From Yoonia rosea (GTDB lineage: Bacteria; Pseudomonadota; Alphaproteobacteria; Rhodobacterales; Rhodobacteraceae): a stretch of 64,000 nucleotides of DNA. Every line of letters begins with the position of its first letter. Within the stretch, counting starts at the first letter, position 1. Below the pieces are notes generated by a model. The model saw nothing but the letters and a program-made list of their open reading frames with translations, was not told the DNA's origin and did not search any database. The position numbers and the translations under genes were made by a program. The stretch covers positions 496,001 through 560,000 of the forward strand of contig NZ_FTPR01000002.1 of the NCBI RefSeq assembly GCF_900156505.1, written 5' to 3'. Positions 51,786 through 61,278 of the stretch are shown here, one piece after another.

Positions 51786-52933
51786 TGAAAGACGTTGATA
51801 TCCCTTTGCAAAAACCTGCGTTGCCGCGTGGGGCGTTGCGGCGTACGGGGCGATTGACCCGTTTGGTCGCATCACGGGGATTTCAAAAGTGGGCGGCCCG
51901 CTTTCCCCTGACACGTCGTATCGTGCGAACCGAAGGTGAGGCGATGTTCGATCTGGTTGCAGGCTTTTGCCATAGCCAGATTTTGCAGGCCTTCGTGCGG
52001 TTTGATGTGGCCGGGCTTTTGTTGGCCAATGAAATGAGCGCCGAAGCTTTGGCGCATGAGCTGGATATCCCAAAAGACCGTCTGGCGATTCTGCTCTCGG
52101 CATCTGTCGCCATTGGCCTGCTGAAGCACCGTCGTGCGGGGCGCTATGCGCTGACGACGCGGGGTGCGGCATTGGCGGGCGTACCCGGCTTGCGCGGGAT
52201 GATTGACCACCATGATGTGCTCTACCGTGATCTGGCTGATCCGGTTGCCTTTTTCCGCGGTGAGGTTGCGACCGAGCTTGCGGGTTTCTGGCCATATGTC
52301 TTTGGCGCAGGTGGCGCGACCGATCCCGAAACAACGGCAGTCTATTCCCGGCTGATGGCGGATAGTCAGGCGCTTGTCGCTGACGACACGCTCGCGATGT
52401 ATGGGTTCTCTGAAAGTAAAAATATCCTCGATGTGGGTGGTGGCACGGGGGCCTTTCTGGTGGCTGTCGGTGCCGCGCATCCGCATCTGCATCTGACACT
52501 TTTTGATCTGCCGGCTGTGGCCCCCGCTGCTGCAGAACGTTTTGACGCGGCGGGCCTGCGTGACCGTACCACGATCGTTCCCGGGTCTTTTCGGGATGAT
52601 CCCTTGCCGCAGGGTGCCGATATCATCAGCCTGATCCGTGTGCTTTACGATCACGCCGACGACACCGTGATCGCTTTGCTTAAGGCGGCGCATGATGCGC
52701 TGCCTGTGGGCGGCCGGATTCTAGTGTCGGAACCGATGACCGGTGGGGATAGCCCCCAGCGCGCGGGGGATGCCTATTTTGCCCTTTATTGCATGGCGAT
52801 GCGCACCGGGCGTGCGCGGTCTCAGGCGGAGATTGCGGCCCTTTTGGTGCAGGCAGGCTTTGAAGATGTGCAAACCCCAAAGCCGCGCCGCGCATTTATT
52901 ACATCCATTGTGTCGGGTGTAAGGAAAAGTTGA
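51785..52933 (+). CDS. crtF: Hydroxyneurosporene O-methyltransferase CrtF
   Basis: A 382-residue SAM methyltransferase of the plant O-methyltransferase type. An N-terminal dimerisation/winged-helix domain (about 45-150) is followed by SAM motif I ILDVGGGTGAFLVAVGAAHPHLHLTLFDLP and the post-motif region VPGSFRDDPLPQGADIISLIRVLYDHAD, with catalytic-region H. It methylates the tertiary hydroxyl made by CrtC. crtE-crtF are followed by bchC from a separate PpsR-box promoter. Confidence 0.93.
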   Translation: MKDVDIPLQKPALPRGALRRTGRLTRLVASRGFQKWAARFPLTRRIVRTEGEAMFDLVAGFCHSQILQAFVRFDVAGLLLANEMSAEALAHELDIPKDRLAILLSASVAIGLLKHRRAGRYALTTRGAALAGVPGLRGMIDHHDVLYRDLADPVAFFRGEVATELAGFWPYVFGAGGATDPETTAVYSRLMADSQALVADDTLAMYGFSESKNILDVGGGTGAFLVAVGAAHPHLHLTLFDLPAVAPAAAERFDAAGLRDRTTIVPGSFRDDPLPQGADIISLIRVLYDHADDTVIALLKAAHDALPVGGRILVSEPMTGGDSPQRAGDAYFALYCMAMRTGRARSQAEIAALLVQAGFEDVQTPKPRRAFITSIVSGVRKS

Positions 52934-52942
52934 CACTATGTA

Positions 52943-52960
52943 TGTCTAAATAAATTGACA
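52943..52960. promoter_or_regulatory. PpsR/CrtJ-type operator upstream of bchC
   Basis: TGTCTAAATAAATTGACA is a perfect TGT-N12-ACA box 84 bp before the bchC start, just after the crtF stop. A looser TGT-N14-ACA sits at 52969-52988. The bchC promoter of Rhodobacter also carries such boxes. Confidence 0.88.
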
Positions 52961-53043
52961 GTTTGATCTGTAAGGCTAAACTAGGACAGGACAGAGTGTT
53001 GCGATTTGGAATGTTCCAAAGCCGCGCACTGGGGAGAGAAGCG

Positions 53044-53982
53044 TTGGAAACAAAGGCCGTCATTCTATCAGCGCCGGGTAAGCTCGCGCTTGATCAGGTG
53101 GGAATCGTTCCCCCTGCGGCGGACGATATTGTGGTCGCAATCAGGCATTCGGGCATTTCGACAGGGACGGAAAAGCTGTTCTGGACCGGTGAGATGCCCC
53201 CATTCCCGGGCATGGGGTATCCCTTGATCCCCGGATATGAAGCCGCTGGCGAAGTGATCGAGGCGGGTGCTGACAGTGGCTACCGTGTGGGTGAGCATGT
53301 CTTTGTTCCCGGAGCGAGCTGCTATGAGGGTGCGTTTGGTTTGTTCGGTGCGGCGGCGCAAACGCTGGTCACCAAAGCATCACGCGTGACCCGTATTGAT
53401 CGGGGTCTTGGCGCTGCGGGGGCATTGCTGGCGTTGGCGGCGACGGCGCGCCATGCGATGGCGGGCCCGAACAAGGCGGTGCCTGATCTGATCATTGGCC
53501 ATGGTGTGCTGGGCCGTCTTTTGGCGCGCTTGACCATTGCCTCTGGTGCGCCCGCGCCAACCGTTTGGGAGGTTGATCCGATCCGCATGGGCGGTGCCAG
53601 TGGCTATGAAGTGACAACACCCGAAGCCGATGCGCGCCGTGACTATAAATCTGTTTACGATGCCTCCGGTCGTGGTGATCTGCTGAACGACTGGATCGGC
53701 CGCATCGCCAAAGGGGGCGAGATTGTCTTGGCGGGCTTCTACACCGCACCGCTGCAATTCGCCTTTCCGCCCGCGTTTATGAAAGAGGCCCGTTTCCGCA
53801 TCAGTGCCGAATGGGCAGCGGACGATATGACCGCCACCAAAGCCTTGGTCGAGGCGGGCGTTCTGGAATTGGCCGATTTGATCACACACCAACAGCCCGC
53901 AGAAGCCGCAGGGACCGCCTATGAAACGGCATTCACCGATCCGGCCTGCCTGAAAATGATTTTGAACTGGGGAACCGCATGA
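53044..53982 (+). CDS. bchC: Bacteriochlorophyllide a dehydrogenase BchC
   Basis: 312 residues from TTG 53044, selected because GGGGAGAG sits 8 bases upstream and (M)[18 protein letters not shown] is the family start; the frame is open upstream. It is a medium-chain dehydrogenase/reductase: [27 protein letters not shown] and [21 protein letters not shown] (Rossmann). It oxidises the 3-hydroxyethyl group of the bacteriochlorophyllide ring to acetyl. It heads the bchCXYZ-puf superoperon, driven by the PpsR-box promoter, and its end overlaps bchX by 4 bp. Confidence 0.95.
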   Translation: METKAVILSAPGKLALDQVGIVPPAADDIVVAIRHSGISTGTEKLFWTGEMPPFPGMGYPLIPGYEAAGEVIEAGADSGYRVGEHVFVPGASCYEGAFGLFGAAAQTLVTKASRVTRIDRGLGAAGALLALAATARHAMAGPNKAVPDLIIGHGVLGRLLARLTIASGAPAPTVWEVDPIRMGGASGYEVTTPEADARRDYKSVYDASGRGDLLNDWIGRIAKGGEIVLAGFYTAPLQFAFPPAFMKEARFRISAEWAADDMTATKALVEAGVLELADLITHQQPAEAAGTAYETAFTDPACLKMILNWGTA

Positions 53983-54983
53983 AAGATGAAATTCCAAACC
54001 TGAAGGATTTTGATCAGCGTCTGCGCGACGAAGCGCATGAGGAGCCCACGCTTGAGGTCCCTCATGGCGAGCCAACATCCAAGACGCAGATCATCGCGAT
54101 TTACGGCAAGGGCGGGATTGGCAAGTCTTTCACGTTGGCCAACCTCAGCCACATGATGGCTGAGATGGGCAAGCGCGTTTTGCTCATCGGCTGTGACCCG
54201 AAATCCGATACCACCAGCCTGCTGTTCGGCGGCAAAGCCTGTCCGACGATTATCGAGACTTCGGCCAAGAAGAAGCTCGCGGGTGAAGAGGTTGCCATCG
54301 GTGATGTCTGCTTCAAGCGCGGTGGTGTTTTTGCAATGGAACTTGGCGGACCAGAGGTTGGCCGTGGCTGCGGCGGACGCGGGATTATTCACGGGTTTGA
54401 ATTGCTTGAAAAGCTTGGTTTTCACGATTGGGACTTTGACTATGTCCTGCTGGATTTTCTGGGCGACGTTGTGTGCGGTGGCTTTGGCCTGCCGATTGCC
54501 CGCGATATGGCACAAAAAGTGATTTTGGTCGCCTCGAACGACCTGCAATCGCTTTATGTGGCCAATAACGTCTGCTCGGCGGTCGAGTACTTCCGCAAGC
54601 TGGGTGGTAACGTGGGCGTCGCGGGTCTTGTTATCAACAAGGACGATGGCACGGGCGAGGCGCAGGCCTTTGCCGAGGCTGTGAGCATACCTGTCCTTGC
54701 TGCAATCCCGCAAAACGATGACCTGAGAAAGAAAAGCGCGAATTATCAGATCGTTGGCACCCATCAAAGTGAATGGGGTCCGATGTTTGAAGGTCTGGCC
54801 GAGGCTGTGGGTATTGCCCCGCCAGTGCGCCCGAACCCGCTTGATCAGGATGGTTTGCTGGGTCTGTTCGACGCCAAAGACACCGGCGGCGACTATCAGC
54901 TTGTACCCGCCACCGATGTCGACATGCGCGGCAAGAACGCCCAGCCGAAAGAGAGCCTGGAGGTGATCTATGACGACGCCTGA
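53979..54983 (+). CDS. bchX: Chlorophyllide a reductase iron protein BchX
   Basis: A 334-residue NifH-like protein. The P-loop is [21 protein letters not shown], followed by [24 protein letters not shown]. Cluster-binding cysteines are in [10 protein letters not shown] and [12 protein letters not shown], bridging two subunits through one [4Fe-4S]. It donates electrons with ATP hydrolysis to BchY-BchZ, which reduces ring B of chlorophyllide. It is longer than NifH by an N-terminal extension (about 1-35). The 3' end overlaps the 48-residue ORF. Confidence 0.96.
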   Translation: MKDEIPNLKDFDQRLRDEAHEEPTLEVPHGEPTSKTQIIAIYGKGGIGKSFTLANLSHMMAEMGKRVLLIGCDPKSDTTSLLFGGKACPTIIETSAKKKLAGEEVAIGDVCFKRGGVFAMELGGPEVGRGCGGRGIIHGFELLEKLGFHDWDFDYVLLDFLGDVVCGGFGLPIARDMAQKVILVASNDLQSLYVANNVCSAVEYFRKLGGNVGVAGLVINKDDGTGEAQAFAEAVSIPVLAAIPQNDDLRKKSANYQIVGTHQSEWGPMFEGLAEAVGIAPPVRPNPLDQDGLLGLFDAKDTGGDYQLVPATDVDMRGKNAQPKESLEVIYDDA

Positions 54984-55116
54984 TGCCCGCAAGACCGTTG
55001 AACGCGAAGTGCAAGCAATGCTTGCCCGCGCCACGCCAGCGCAGCTCGCGCGGCTGCTGGCTGATGTCATGACAGCACCGGCTGTCGCCAAGGAGCCTGT
55101 CAAATATGACGCATGA
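54970..55116 (+). CDS. 48-residue ORF coupled between bchX and bchY
   Basis: The sequence starts [20 protein letters not shown] and ends with KEPVKYDA, overlapping bchX by 14 bp and bchY by 11 bp. A near-perfect ribosome binding site (GGAGGTGATCT) lies immediately before its ATG, stronger than that of many neighbours. The product is a short, mainly amphipathic helix rich in alanine and arginine, with no recognised family. It could be a genuine small subunit or regulator, or a leader that couples bchY translation. I am not aware of a described gene at this position in other bchXYZ operons. Confidence 0.6.
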   Translation: MTTPDARKTVEREVQAMLARATPAQLARLLADVMTAPAVAKEPVKYDA

Positions 55117-56710
55117 TACAGACACCCAAGGCTATGAAGTTGGCTATGATGAGGCTGGCCAGGTCCAGATCATCGAGGGTGTTGCACGTGCAGATTCGCC
55201 TGAAGCGCTGGATGCGTCCCAGCAGGCGACAGCGCTTGAGGGCGGTTGCACCGCCAGTGCAGGATCAATGGAGGCAGCGGCCCGTGCCGCGGGTAAATCC
55301 GAGATCCTCGATCAATATGCGAAGGATTATCCGCAAGGACCCCACGATCAACCGCAGAGCATGTGCCCTGCGTTCGGGTCTTTGCGTGTAGGCCTTCGGA
55401 TGAAACGTGTGGCCACGGTTCTGTCCGGTTCGGCTTGTTGTGTATACGGTCTCACGTTTGTTTCGCATTTTTATGGGGCACGCCGGTCTGTCGGCTACGT
55501 TCCGTTTAATTCCGAGACATTGGTGACGGGTAAACTGTTCGAGGACATCCGCGAGAGTGTCCATGATATGGCCGATCCTGACCGCTATGACGCGATTGTT
55601 GTGACCAACCTGTGTGTGCCAACCGCATCCGGTGTGCCGCTCCGGTTGTTGCCCAAAGAAATCAACGGCGTGCGGATCGTGGGCATTGATGTGCCTGGTT
55701 TCGGTATCCCGACCCACGCCGAGGCCAAGGACGTGCTGGCGGGTGCGATGCTGCAATATGCACGCGAAGAGATTAAGGCAGGCCCTGTCGCCCGCCCTGT
55801 CGGTGGTAAATCCGACCGTCCGAATGTGGCCTTGCTGGGCGAAATGTTCCCCGCTGATCCGATGATGATCGGTGCGATGCTTGCGCCCATGGGCCTTGCC
55901 GCTGGTCCTGTCGTGCCGACACGCGAATGGCGCGAACTTTATGCCGCGCTTGATTGCGGTGTCGCGGCGGCGATCCACCCTTTCTATACCGCCTCAATCC
56001 GCGAATTTCAGGCTGCTGGCCGCAAAATCGTGGGTTCTGCCCCTGTCGGCCATGACGGCACGGCCGCTTGGCTTGCGGCGATTGGTGATGCTTATAATGT
56101 TGCCCCTGACCAGATTGCAGCGGCGCAAAATGCGTTCCTGCCTGCCATCAAAGGTGCACTGGCCGGCGCGCAGATCAACGGCACTGTTACCTTGTCGGGC
56201 TATGAGGGCTCCGAGCTTTTGGTGGCGCGTTTGCTGATCGAAAGCGGCGCGGACGTGCCTTATGTGGGCACCGCCTGTCCCAAGACAGAATGGTCGCGGC
56301 CCGACGCTGAATGGTTGGCCGCGAAAGGCGTGAAGATCAAGTATCGCGCTTCGCTTGAGGATGATCTTGCCGCTGTCGATGCGATCAAACCTGATCTGGC
56401 GATTGGCACCACACCGGTGGTCCAGCACGCCAAAGAGGCGGGTATCCCGTCGCTTTACTTTACCAACCTGATTTCTGCGCGTCCGCTGATGGGACCTGCG
56501 GGTGCCGGATCCTTGGCGCAGGTCGTCAATGCCGCGATTGCGGGCAAGCAGAAGATGGACAAGATGCGCGACTTCTTTGAAGGCGTGGGCCATGGCGACA
56601 CTGCCGGTGTCTGGGAAGGCGCGCCGAATTTGCGCCCCGACTTCCGCGCGCAGCATCAAAAGAAGCTTGATAAAATGGCGCGTGCGGCCAAAGCGCAGGA
56701 GATGATCTAG
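55106..56710 (+). CDS. bchY: Chlorophyllide a reductase subunit BchY
   Basis: A 534-residue NifD-like subunit. Cysteines that ligate the [4Fe-4S] cluster are in [26 protein letters not shown] and [12 protein letters not shown]. An acidic N-terminal extension (about 1-60) precedes the conserved fold. It is catalytic with BchZ in reducing the C7=C8 bond of chlorophyllide a. AAGGAGCC lies 8 bases before ATG 55106. It is followed by an 88-bp gap before bchZ. Confidence 0.95.
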   Translation: MTHDTDTQGYEVGYDEAGQVQIIEGVARADSPEALDASQQATALEGGCTASAGSMEAAARAAGKSEILDQYAKDYPQGPHDQPQSMCPAFGSLRVGLRMKRVATVLSGSACCVYGLTFVSHFYGARRSVGYVPFNSETLVTGKLFEDIRESVHDMADPDRYDAIVVTNLCVPTASGVPLRLLPKEINGVRIVGIDVPGFGIPTHAEAKDVLAGAMLQYAREEIKAGPVARPVGGKSDRPNVALLGEMFPADPMMIGAMLAPMGLAAGPVVPTREWRELYAALDCGVAAAIHPFYTASIREFQAAGRKIVGSAPVGHDGTAAWLAAIGDAYNVAPDQIAAAQNAFLPAIKGALAGAQINGTVTLSGYEGSELLVARLLIESGADVPYVGTACPKTEWSRPDAEWLAAKGVKIKYRASLEDDLAAVDAIKPDLAIGTTPVVQHAKEAGIPSLYFTNLISARPLMGPAGAGSLAQVVNAAIAGKQKMDKMRDFFEGVGHGDTAGVWEGAPNLRPDFRAQHQKKLDKMARAAKAQEMI

Positions 56711-56798
56711 TGGCGTATTTTGGAACAAAATCGCCACGGTGCGGGAAAGAGATTGGCGCAGCCAATCGCGGCCGCACGCCTTCGAAGGAGGGCGCAAC

Positions 56799-58259
56799 GT
56801 GTTAGTCACCGATCATGATCGCGCGGGCGGATACTGGGGTGCGGTTTACGCCTTCTGTGCCGTCAAAGGTTTGCAAGTGGTTATCGACGGCCCCGTAGGC
56901 TGTGAAAACCTGCCGGTGACATCCGTGTTGCATTACACCGATGGTTTGCCGCCGCATGAGTTGCCGATTGTTGTCACCGGTCTGGGTGAAACCGAGATGG
57001 GTGAAGGCACCGAGGACGCGATGAAGCGGGCCTGGAAAACGCTTGATCCGGCTTTGCCTGCGGTTGTTGTGACAGGGTCCATTGCCGAGATGATCGGTGG
57101 CGGTGTGACACCGCAAGGCACCAACATTCAACGCTTTTTGCCGCGCACCATTGATGAAGATCAATGGGAATGCGCCGACCGTGCCATGACGTGGATTTTC
57201 ACCGAATTTGGCATGACCAAGGGCCGGATGCCGCCCGAGAAAAAACGCGAAGAGGGTGCAAAACCGCGCGTGAATATCCTTGGGCCGATGTATGGCGCAT
57301 TCAACATGCCGTCCGATCTGGCCGAAATTCGTCGTTTGGTCGAAGGCATTGGTGCCGAGATCAATATGGTCATGCCATTGGGTGCCCATGTCGCCGAAAT
57401 GCGCAATCTGGTGAATGCCGATGTGAACGTCACCATGTACCGCGAATTTGGCCGTGGCTTGTGTGAAGTGCTGGGCAAGCCATACCTGCAAGCGCCGTTC
57501 GGGATTGATTCAACCACAAAATTCCTGCGCAAGCTGGGTGAGTTGACTGGGCTCGATCCGGAACCGTTTATCGAGCGAGAAAAGCATTCGACCATCAAGC
57601 CCGTATGGGATCTGTGGCGCTCGGTCACACAGGATTTCTTTGCCACCGCCGAATTCGCGATCGTTGCGAATGAGACATACGCCCGTGGCGTGCGTCATTT
57701 CCTTGAGGGTGATTTGGGTTTCCCATGTGCCTTTGCGGTTGCGCGGACACGCGGCAAAAAGACCAACAACGACGAAGTACGCGCCATGCTGCATAGCAAG
57801 CGCCCTTTGATCGTGTTGGGGTCCATCAACGAGAAAATGTATCTGGCCGAAATGAAAGCAGGGCATGGACCAAGCCCCGTATTTATCCCCGCCAGCTTCC
57901 CCGGTGCTGCGATCCGCCGTGCGACCGGCACGCCGTTCATGGGCTATGCAGGGGCTACCTATCTGCTGCAAGAGGTCTGCAATGGCCTGTTTGATGCGCT
58001 GTTCCACATCCTGCCTTTGGGTACGGATATGGACGCCACCGATGCCACGCTGACCCCGCTGCGCCGCGATTTCCCCTGGGATGCCGACGCACAGGCCAAG
58101 CTGGACGAGATCGTGGCCACCCACCCGATCCTGACACGAATTTCTGCCGCCAAAACGCTGCGTGACGCAGCCGAGCGTGCAGCCCTCGACGCCGGCAACG
58201 ACCGGGTCGTTCTTGAGACCGTCGAAACACTGCAACCCACTTCTGGAGGACGCAAATGA
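56799..58259 (+). CDS. bchZ: Chlorophyllide a reductase subunit BchZ
   Basis: 486 residues from GTG 56799, which has GAAGGAGGG 7 bases upstream and gives the family start (M)[23 protein letters not shown]; the ORF is open further 5'. It is a NifK-like subunit: [19 protein letters not shown] and [18 protein letters not shown] carry cluster and substrate-site residues. It pairs with BchY. The stop overlaps pufQ by 4 bp (ATGA), linking bch and puf transcripts. Confidence 0.95.
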   Translation: MLVTDHDRAGGYWGAVYAFCAVKGLQVVIDGPVGCENLPVTSVLHYTDGLPPHELPIVVTGLGETEMGEGTEDAMKRAWKTLDPALPAVVVTGSIAEMIGGGVTPQGTNIQRFLPRTIDEDQWECADRAMTWIFTEFGMTKGRMPPEKKREEGAKPRVNILGPMYGAFNMPSDLAEIRRLVEGIGAEINMVMPLGAHVAEMRNLVNADVNVTMYREFGRGLCEVLGKPYLQAPFGIDSTTKFLRKLGELTGLDPEPFIEREKHSTIKPVWDLWRSVTQDFFATAEFAIVANETYARGVRHFLEGDLGFPCAFAVARTRGKKTNNDEVRAMLHSKRPLIVLGSINEKMYLAEMKAGHGPSPVFIPASFPGAAIRRATGTPFMGYAGATYLLQEVCNGLFDALFHILPLGTDMDATDATLTPLRRDFPWDADAQAKLDEIVATHPILTRISAAKTLRDAAERAALDAGNDRVVLETVETLQPTSGGRK

Positions 58260-58483
58260 CCGATTTTACAACAGACATGCCCCACACGACACGGGCCCGG
58301 TCAGCGCCACCAAAGCGCGAATACTACGCCTATTTCGGGCTCATCTTTCTGGCCACGCTGCCGCTCTGCATCCTGACATGGGTGTTGTCTGCCGCGCGTC
58401 GGATGGAGCTGCCGGAGAAAGGCCCCTTCGCAAAGGCCTGGACACAGGCCCGCATTATTACGCCACAGATCTTCAGCGCATGA
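58256..58483 (+). CDS. pufQ: PufQ, bacteriochlorophyll/photosystem assembly protein
   Basis: A 75-residue protein with one membrane helix ([22 protein letters not shown]) and the PufQ ending [26 protein letters not shown]. It is known to influence bacteriochlorophyll synthesis and delivery to the antenna. It overlaps the bchZ stop by 4 bp. A 147-bp spacer with imperfect hairpins separates it from pufB, where puf transcripts are typically processed. Confidence 0.94.
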   Translation: MTDFTTDMPHTTRARSAPPKREYYAYFGLIFLATLPLCILTWVLSAARRMELPEKGPFAKAWTQARIITPQIFSA

Positions 58484-58630
58484 ACCTGATGGCACGACAT
58501 TTGTCCGGAAACGGGCATCCGATGTTCATCATTCCCCCCCGGGATGATGGATTGGGGCAGAGGAAGAGCTTCTGTCGTAACCCGGCCGCGGGGGGTACGC
58601 GGCGTCAGTACTTAATTTTGGAGACAAAAC

Positions 58631-58786
58631 ATGGCTGACAAATCTGACCTTTCTTTCACAGGTCTCACTGACGAGCAGGCCCAGGAGCTGCACGCAGTTT
58701 ACATGAGCGGGTTCACGATCTTCACGATCGTTGCCGTGGTTGCTCACGTACTGACGTACATCAAGCTTCCTTGGTTCAGCTGGTAG
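58631..58786 (+). CDS. pufB: LH1 antenna beta subunit PufB
   Basis: A 51-residue light-harvesting 1 beta polypeptide: SLTFTG-like N-terminus ([21 protein letters not shown]), one membrane helix ([16 protein letters not shown]) and the bacteriochlorophyll ligand His39, with H21 near the cytoplasmic interface and W48 in the KLPWFSW end. TTGGAGACAAAAC precedes the ATG. pufA follows after 12 bp. Confidence 0.97.
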   Translation: MADKSDLSFTGLTDEQAQELHAVYMSGFTIFTIVAVVAHVLTYIKLPWFSW

Positions 58787-58798
58787 GAGAATTAGCAA

Positions 58799-58954
58799 AT
58801 GGCACAGTTCTATAAGATCTGGTTGGTATTCGACCCACGCCGCGTTTTCGTGGCTCAGGGCGTATTCCTGTTCCTGCTTGCAGCAATGATTCACCTCGTT
58901 CTGTTGAGCAATGAAAGCACAAACTGGTTCCAGCTCGCCTTTGGCGGAATGTAA
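58799..58954 (+). CDS. pufA: LH1 antenna alpha subunit PufA
   Basis: A 51-residue light-harvesting 1 alpha polypeptide: [21 protein letters not shown], the helix [16 protein letters not shown], bacteriochlorophyll ligand His32, and W43 eleven residues later as is typical. The core ring is built from alpha-beta pairs around the reaction centre. TAGGAGAATTAGCAA precedes ATG. A strong hairpin follows in the mRNA. Confidence 0.97.
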   Translation: MAQFYKIWLVFDPRRVFVAQGVFLFLLAAMIHLVLLSNESTNWFQLAFGGM

Positions 58955-58976
58955 TCAGCTTTGCTGACGAAATCAC

Positions 58977-59005
58977 GCTACGGGCGGGCCAGTTCCGCCC
59001 GTAGC
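58977..59005 (+). promoter_or_regulatory. puf intercistronic mRNA-stabilising hairpin between pufA and pufL
   Basis: A perfect 11-bp stem GCTACGGGCGG / CCGCCCGTAGC with a 7-base loop, 23 bp after pufA. In Rhodobacter a hairpin at this position protects the pufBA segment, so it outlives pufLMX and antenna exceeds reaction centre. No T-tract follows, so it need not terminate. Confidence 0.9.
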
Positions 59006-59078
59006 AAACACCGACATTGATGAAGATAGGGCGCACCGGAACGCGGATGCAGGGCCTGTCTAGAATGGAGATTGGAAG

Positions 59079-59909
59079 ATGGCACAGCTCAGCTTCGAGA
59101 GAAAATACCGGGTCCGTGGCGGGACATTGGTAGGCGGTGATCTGTTCGACTTTTGGGTGGGGCCATTTTATGTTGGCTTCTTCGGGGTCACGACGTTCTT
59201 TTTCGCCGTCCTTGGGACAATACTGATATTTTACGGGGCCAGCCAGGGCCCCACATGGAACCCGTGGTTGATTTCGATTGACCCGCCGCCGCTTGAGTAC
59301 GGTCTGGGTGCAGCCCCATTGATGGAGGGCGGGCTTTGGCAGATCATCACGATCTGTGCCATTGGTGCTTTTGTCAGCTGGATGATGCGCGAAGTCGAGA
59401 TTTGCCGCAAGCTGGGCATTGGCTATCACGTGCCCTTTGCATTCGGCGTGGCGATCTTTGCCTATGTGACACTTGTTGTGATCCGTCCGGTGCTGCTGGG
59501 TGCCTGGGGGCATGCGTTCCCTTATGGCATTTTCAGCCACCTCGATTGGGTGAACAACGTGGGCTACACCTACGGGAACTTCCACTACAATCCGGTCCAT
59601 ATGATCGCGATCACGTTCTTCTTCACCACCTGTCTGGCGCTCGCGCTGCACGGATCACTGGTGTTGTCGGCCGTGAACCCGGGCAAGGGCCAAGAGATCA
59701 AGTCACCTGATCACGAAGACACGTATTTCCGCGATCTGATCGGCTATTCGATCGGGCCATTGGGGATTCACCGCCTCGGTCTGTTTCTGGCGCTGAATGC
59801 GGGTTTCTGGTCTGCGATTTGTATCGTGATTTCCGGCACCATCTGGTTCGAAGAATGGATCGTCTGGTGGGATTGGTACTATGAGCTCCCTTGGTGGGTC
59901 GATCTGTAG
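59079..59909 (+). CDS. pufL: Reaction centre L subunit PufL
   Basis: 276 residues, five membrane helices. [37 protein letters not shown] is the family start. Glu in [12 protein letters not shown] is near the bacteriopheophytin, HLDW supplies the accessory-chlorophyll ligand His (position 153 in Rhodobacter numbering), [12 protein letters not shown] holds the special-pair ligand (H173), and LALHG and GIHRLG give the iron ligands (H190, H230). A GGAGATTGGAAG site precedes ATG. Confidence 0.97.
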   Translation: MAQLSFERKYRVRGGTLVGGDLFDFWVGPFYVGFFGVTTFFFAVLGTILIFYGASQGPTWNPWLISIDPPPLEYGLGAAPLMEGGLWQIITICAIGAFVSWMMREVEICRKLGIGYHVPFAFGVAIFAYVTLVVIRPVLLGAWGHAFPYGIFSHLDWVNNVGYTYGNFHYNPVHMIAITFFFTTCLALALHGSLVLSAVNPGKGQEIKSPDHEDTYFRDLIGYSIGPLGIHRLGLFLALNAGFWSAICIVISGTIWFEEWIVWWDWYYELPWWVDL

Positions 59910-59922
59910 GAGGATATGAAAA

Positions 59923-60849
59923 ATGGCTGAATATCAAAACATCTTCACACAGGTTCAAGTACAGGGGCCGCCCGAAATGGGCCTCCCCGGACCTGACGGG
60001 ACCGCGATTGATCGCGGAACCACAACGGGGTTCTCCAAGCTTGCCGGTCTTTTTGGCAACGCGCAGTTAGGGCCGATCTATCTGGGGTCCTTCGGGGTCA
60101 TCTCACTGGCGACCGGTGCAATCTGGTTCATCATGGTGGGTTTGTCCTTCTGGGCGCAGGCCGACTATAACCCTGCGATCTTCTTGCGGGATCTGTTCTG
60201 GCTGTCACTTGATCCACCCTCACCGGGGTACGGTCTGAGCATGCCACCCATGAATGACGGCGGTTACTTTATGATCGCGTCCTTCTTCTTGCTGATTTCG
60301 GTGCTGACATGGTGGGTACGGACCTACCTGCGCGCCGAAGCGCTGGGCATGGGCAAGCATGTGGCATGGGCCTTTGCCTCTGCGATCTGGTTGTTCCTTG
60401 TGCTGGGCCTTTTCCGCCCGATCCTGATGGGCGACTGGTCCGAGATGGTGCCTTACGGTGTCTTCTCACACCTCGACTGGACGAACCTGTTTTCGATCAC
60501 ATATGGCAACCTGTTCTACAATCCGTTCCACGCTTTGAGCATCGCGTTCCTTTACGGTTCTGCCCTGCTGTTTGCGATGCACGGTGCGACGATCCTTGCC
60601 GTGAGCCGCTTTGGCGGTGAGCGCGAGATCGAACAGATCGTGGACCGCGGTACCGCGACCGAGCGTGCCGCCCTCTTCTGGCGCTGGACCATGGGCTTTA
60701 ACGCCACCATGGAAGGTATCCACCGCTGGGCGTGGTGGTTCGCAGTCCTGACAACGCTGACCGGCGGTATCGGGATCCTGTTGACCGGTACGGTTGTTGA
60801 TAACTGGTTCGTCTGGGCGCAAGTCCACGGCTATGCGCCAGTAAACTAA
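59923..60849 (+). CDS. pufM: Reaction centre M subunit PufM
   Basis: 308 residues, closely matching R. sphaeroides PufM in the C-terminal half: [36 protein letters not shown], then [26 protein letters not shown]. These carry special-pair ligand His (FHALS), iron ligands (MHGAT, Glu of the GERE region, GIHRW) and the QA site. Followed 8 bp later by pufX. No pufC gene for a bound cytochrome is present, so a soluble or membrane cytochrome c must serve as donor. Confidence 0.97.
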   Translation: MAEYQNIFTQVQVQGPPEMGLPGPDGTAIDRGTTTGFSKLAGLFGNAQLGPIYLGSFGVISLATGAIWFIMVGLSFWAQADYNPAIFLRDLFWLSLDPPSPGYGLSMPPMNDGGYFMIASFFLLISVLTWWVRTYLRAEALGMGKHVAWAFASAIWLFLVLGLFRPILMGDWSEMVPYGVFSHLDWTNLFSITYGNLFYNPFHALSIAFLYGSALLFAMHGATILAVSRFGGEREIEQIVDRGTATERAALFWRWTMGFNATMEGIHRWAWWFAVLTTLTGGIGILLTGTVVDNWFVWAQVHGYAPVN

Positions 60850-60857
60850 GGAGAGAG

Positions 60858-61097
60858 ATGATGAAAAACGATAACATCCTCGACATGAGCGAAAAGAGCA
60901 GGCTGACCGCCGATATCACGCTCTTGATGCTTAAGGGGGCGGGTTACGCCGCGATCTTTGTTCTGGCGATCTGGTTTGTGATTGCGGCGATGGCCTTTAT
61001 TGGCCGCATCCTGCCCGAAGAAAGCCGCGACACGCCTGATCCGATTAACCGGTCATCCTTGATGATCGAAGCGACCCCCGAGGTCGCACAAGTCTAG
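60858..61097 (+). CDS. pufX: PufX, quinone-channel component of the RC-LH1 core complex
   Basis: 79 residues. A single membrane helix [34 protein letters not shown] contains the PufX-type KGAG motif before the helix and GR-x-LP after it. R. sphaeroides PufX has KGAGWAGG and GRMLP at matching spots. PufX opens the LH1 ring for quinone exchange and in some species dimerises the core. ATG 60858 is directly preceded by AAGGAGAGAG. The short length and position after pufM are as in Rhodobacter. Confidence 0.93.
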   Translation: MMKNDNILDMSEKSRLTADITLLMLKGAGYAAIFVLAIWFVIAAMAFIGRILPEESRDTPDPINRSSLMIEATPEVAQV

Positions 61098-61104
61098 CGA
61101 GATC

Positions 61105-61137
61105 GGAACAGGCGGCGCGCGACGCCCCGCCTGTTCC
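61105..61137 (+). terminator. Stem-loop after pufX
   Basis: An 11-bp perfect stem GGAACAGGCGG / CCGCCTGTTCC with an 11-base loop, beginning 8 bp after the pufX stop. There is no T-tract, so partial termination or 3' stabilisation is possible. Two smaller hairpins follow before dxs. Confidence 0.75.
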
Positions 61138-61174
61138 AGCGCCATCGGGCTACCCTCCCTGGCTGGCCCGATAT

Positions 61175-61190
61175 TGGGGTTTCGACCCCA
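61175..61190 (+). promoter_or_regulatory. Small TTCG-loop hairpin before dxs
   Basis: TGGGGT-TTCG-ACCCCA, a 6-bp stem with a TTCG tetraloop, sits 89 bp upstream of the dxs start after another stem (ATCGGGC...GCCCGAT, near 61144-61172). The series may govern read-through from the puf operon into dxs. Confidence 0.55.
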
Positions 61191-61278
61191 GTTCCCTTCC
61201 TGTTGGCTACAGGAGACTAGCGTCGCAATCGGGGTAACCCTTTTGCGGCGCTTTTTTATTTACCACAAAGGTGCCGTC

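Noticed and set aside
52969..52988. Second PpsR-like box before bchC (TGT-N14-ACA)
   Set aside because: Spacing is 14 rather than 12, so it is not listed as an operator, only noted next to the canonical one.
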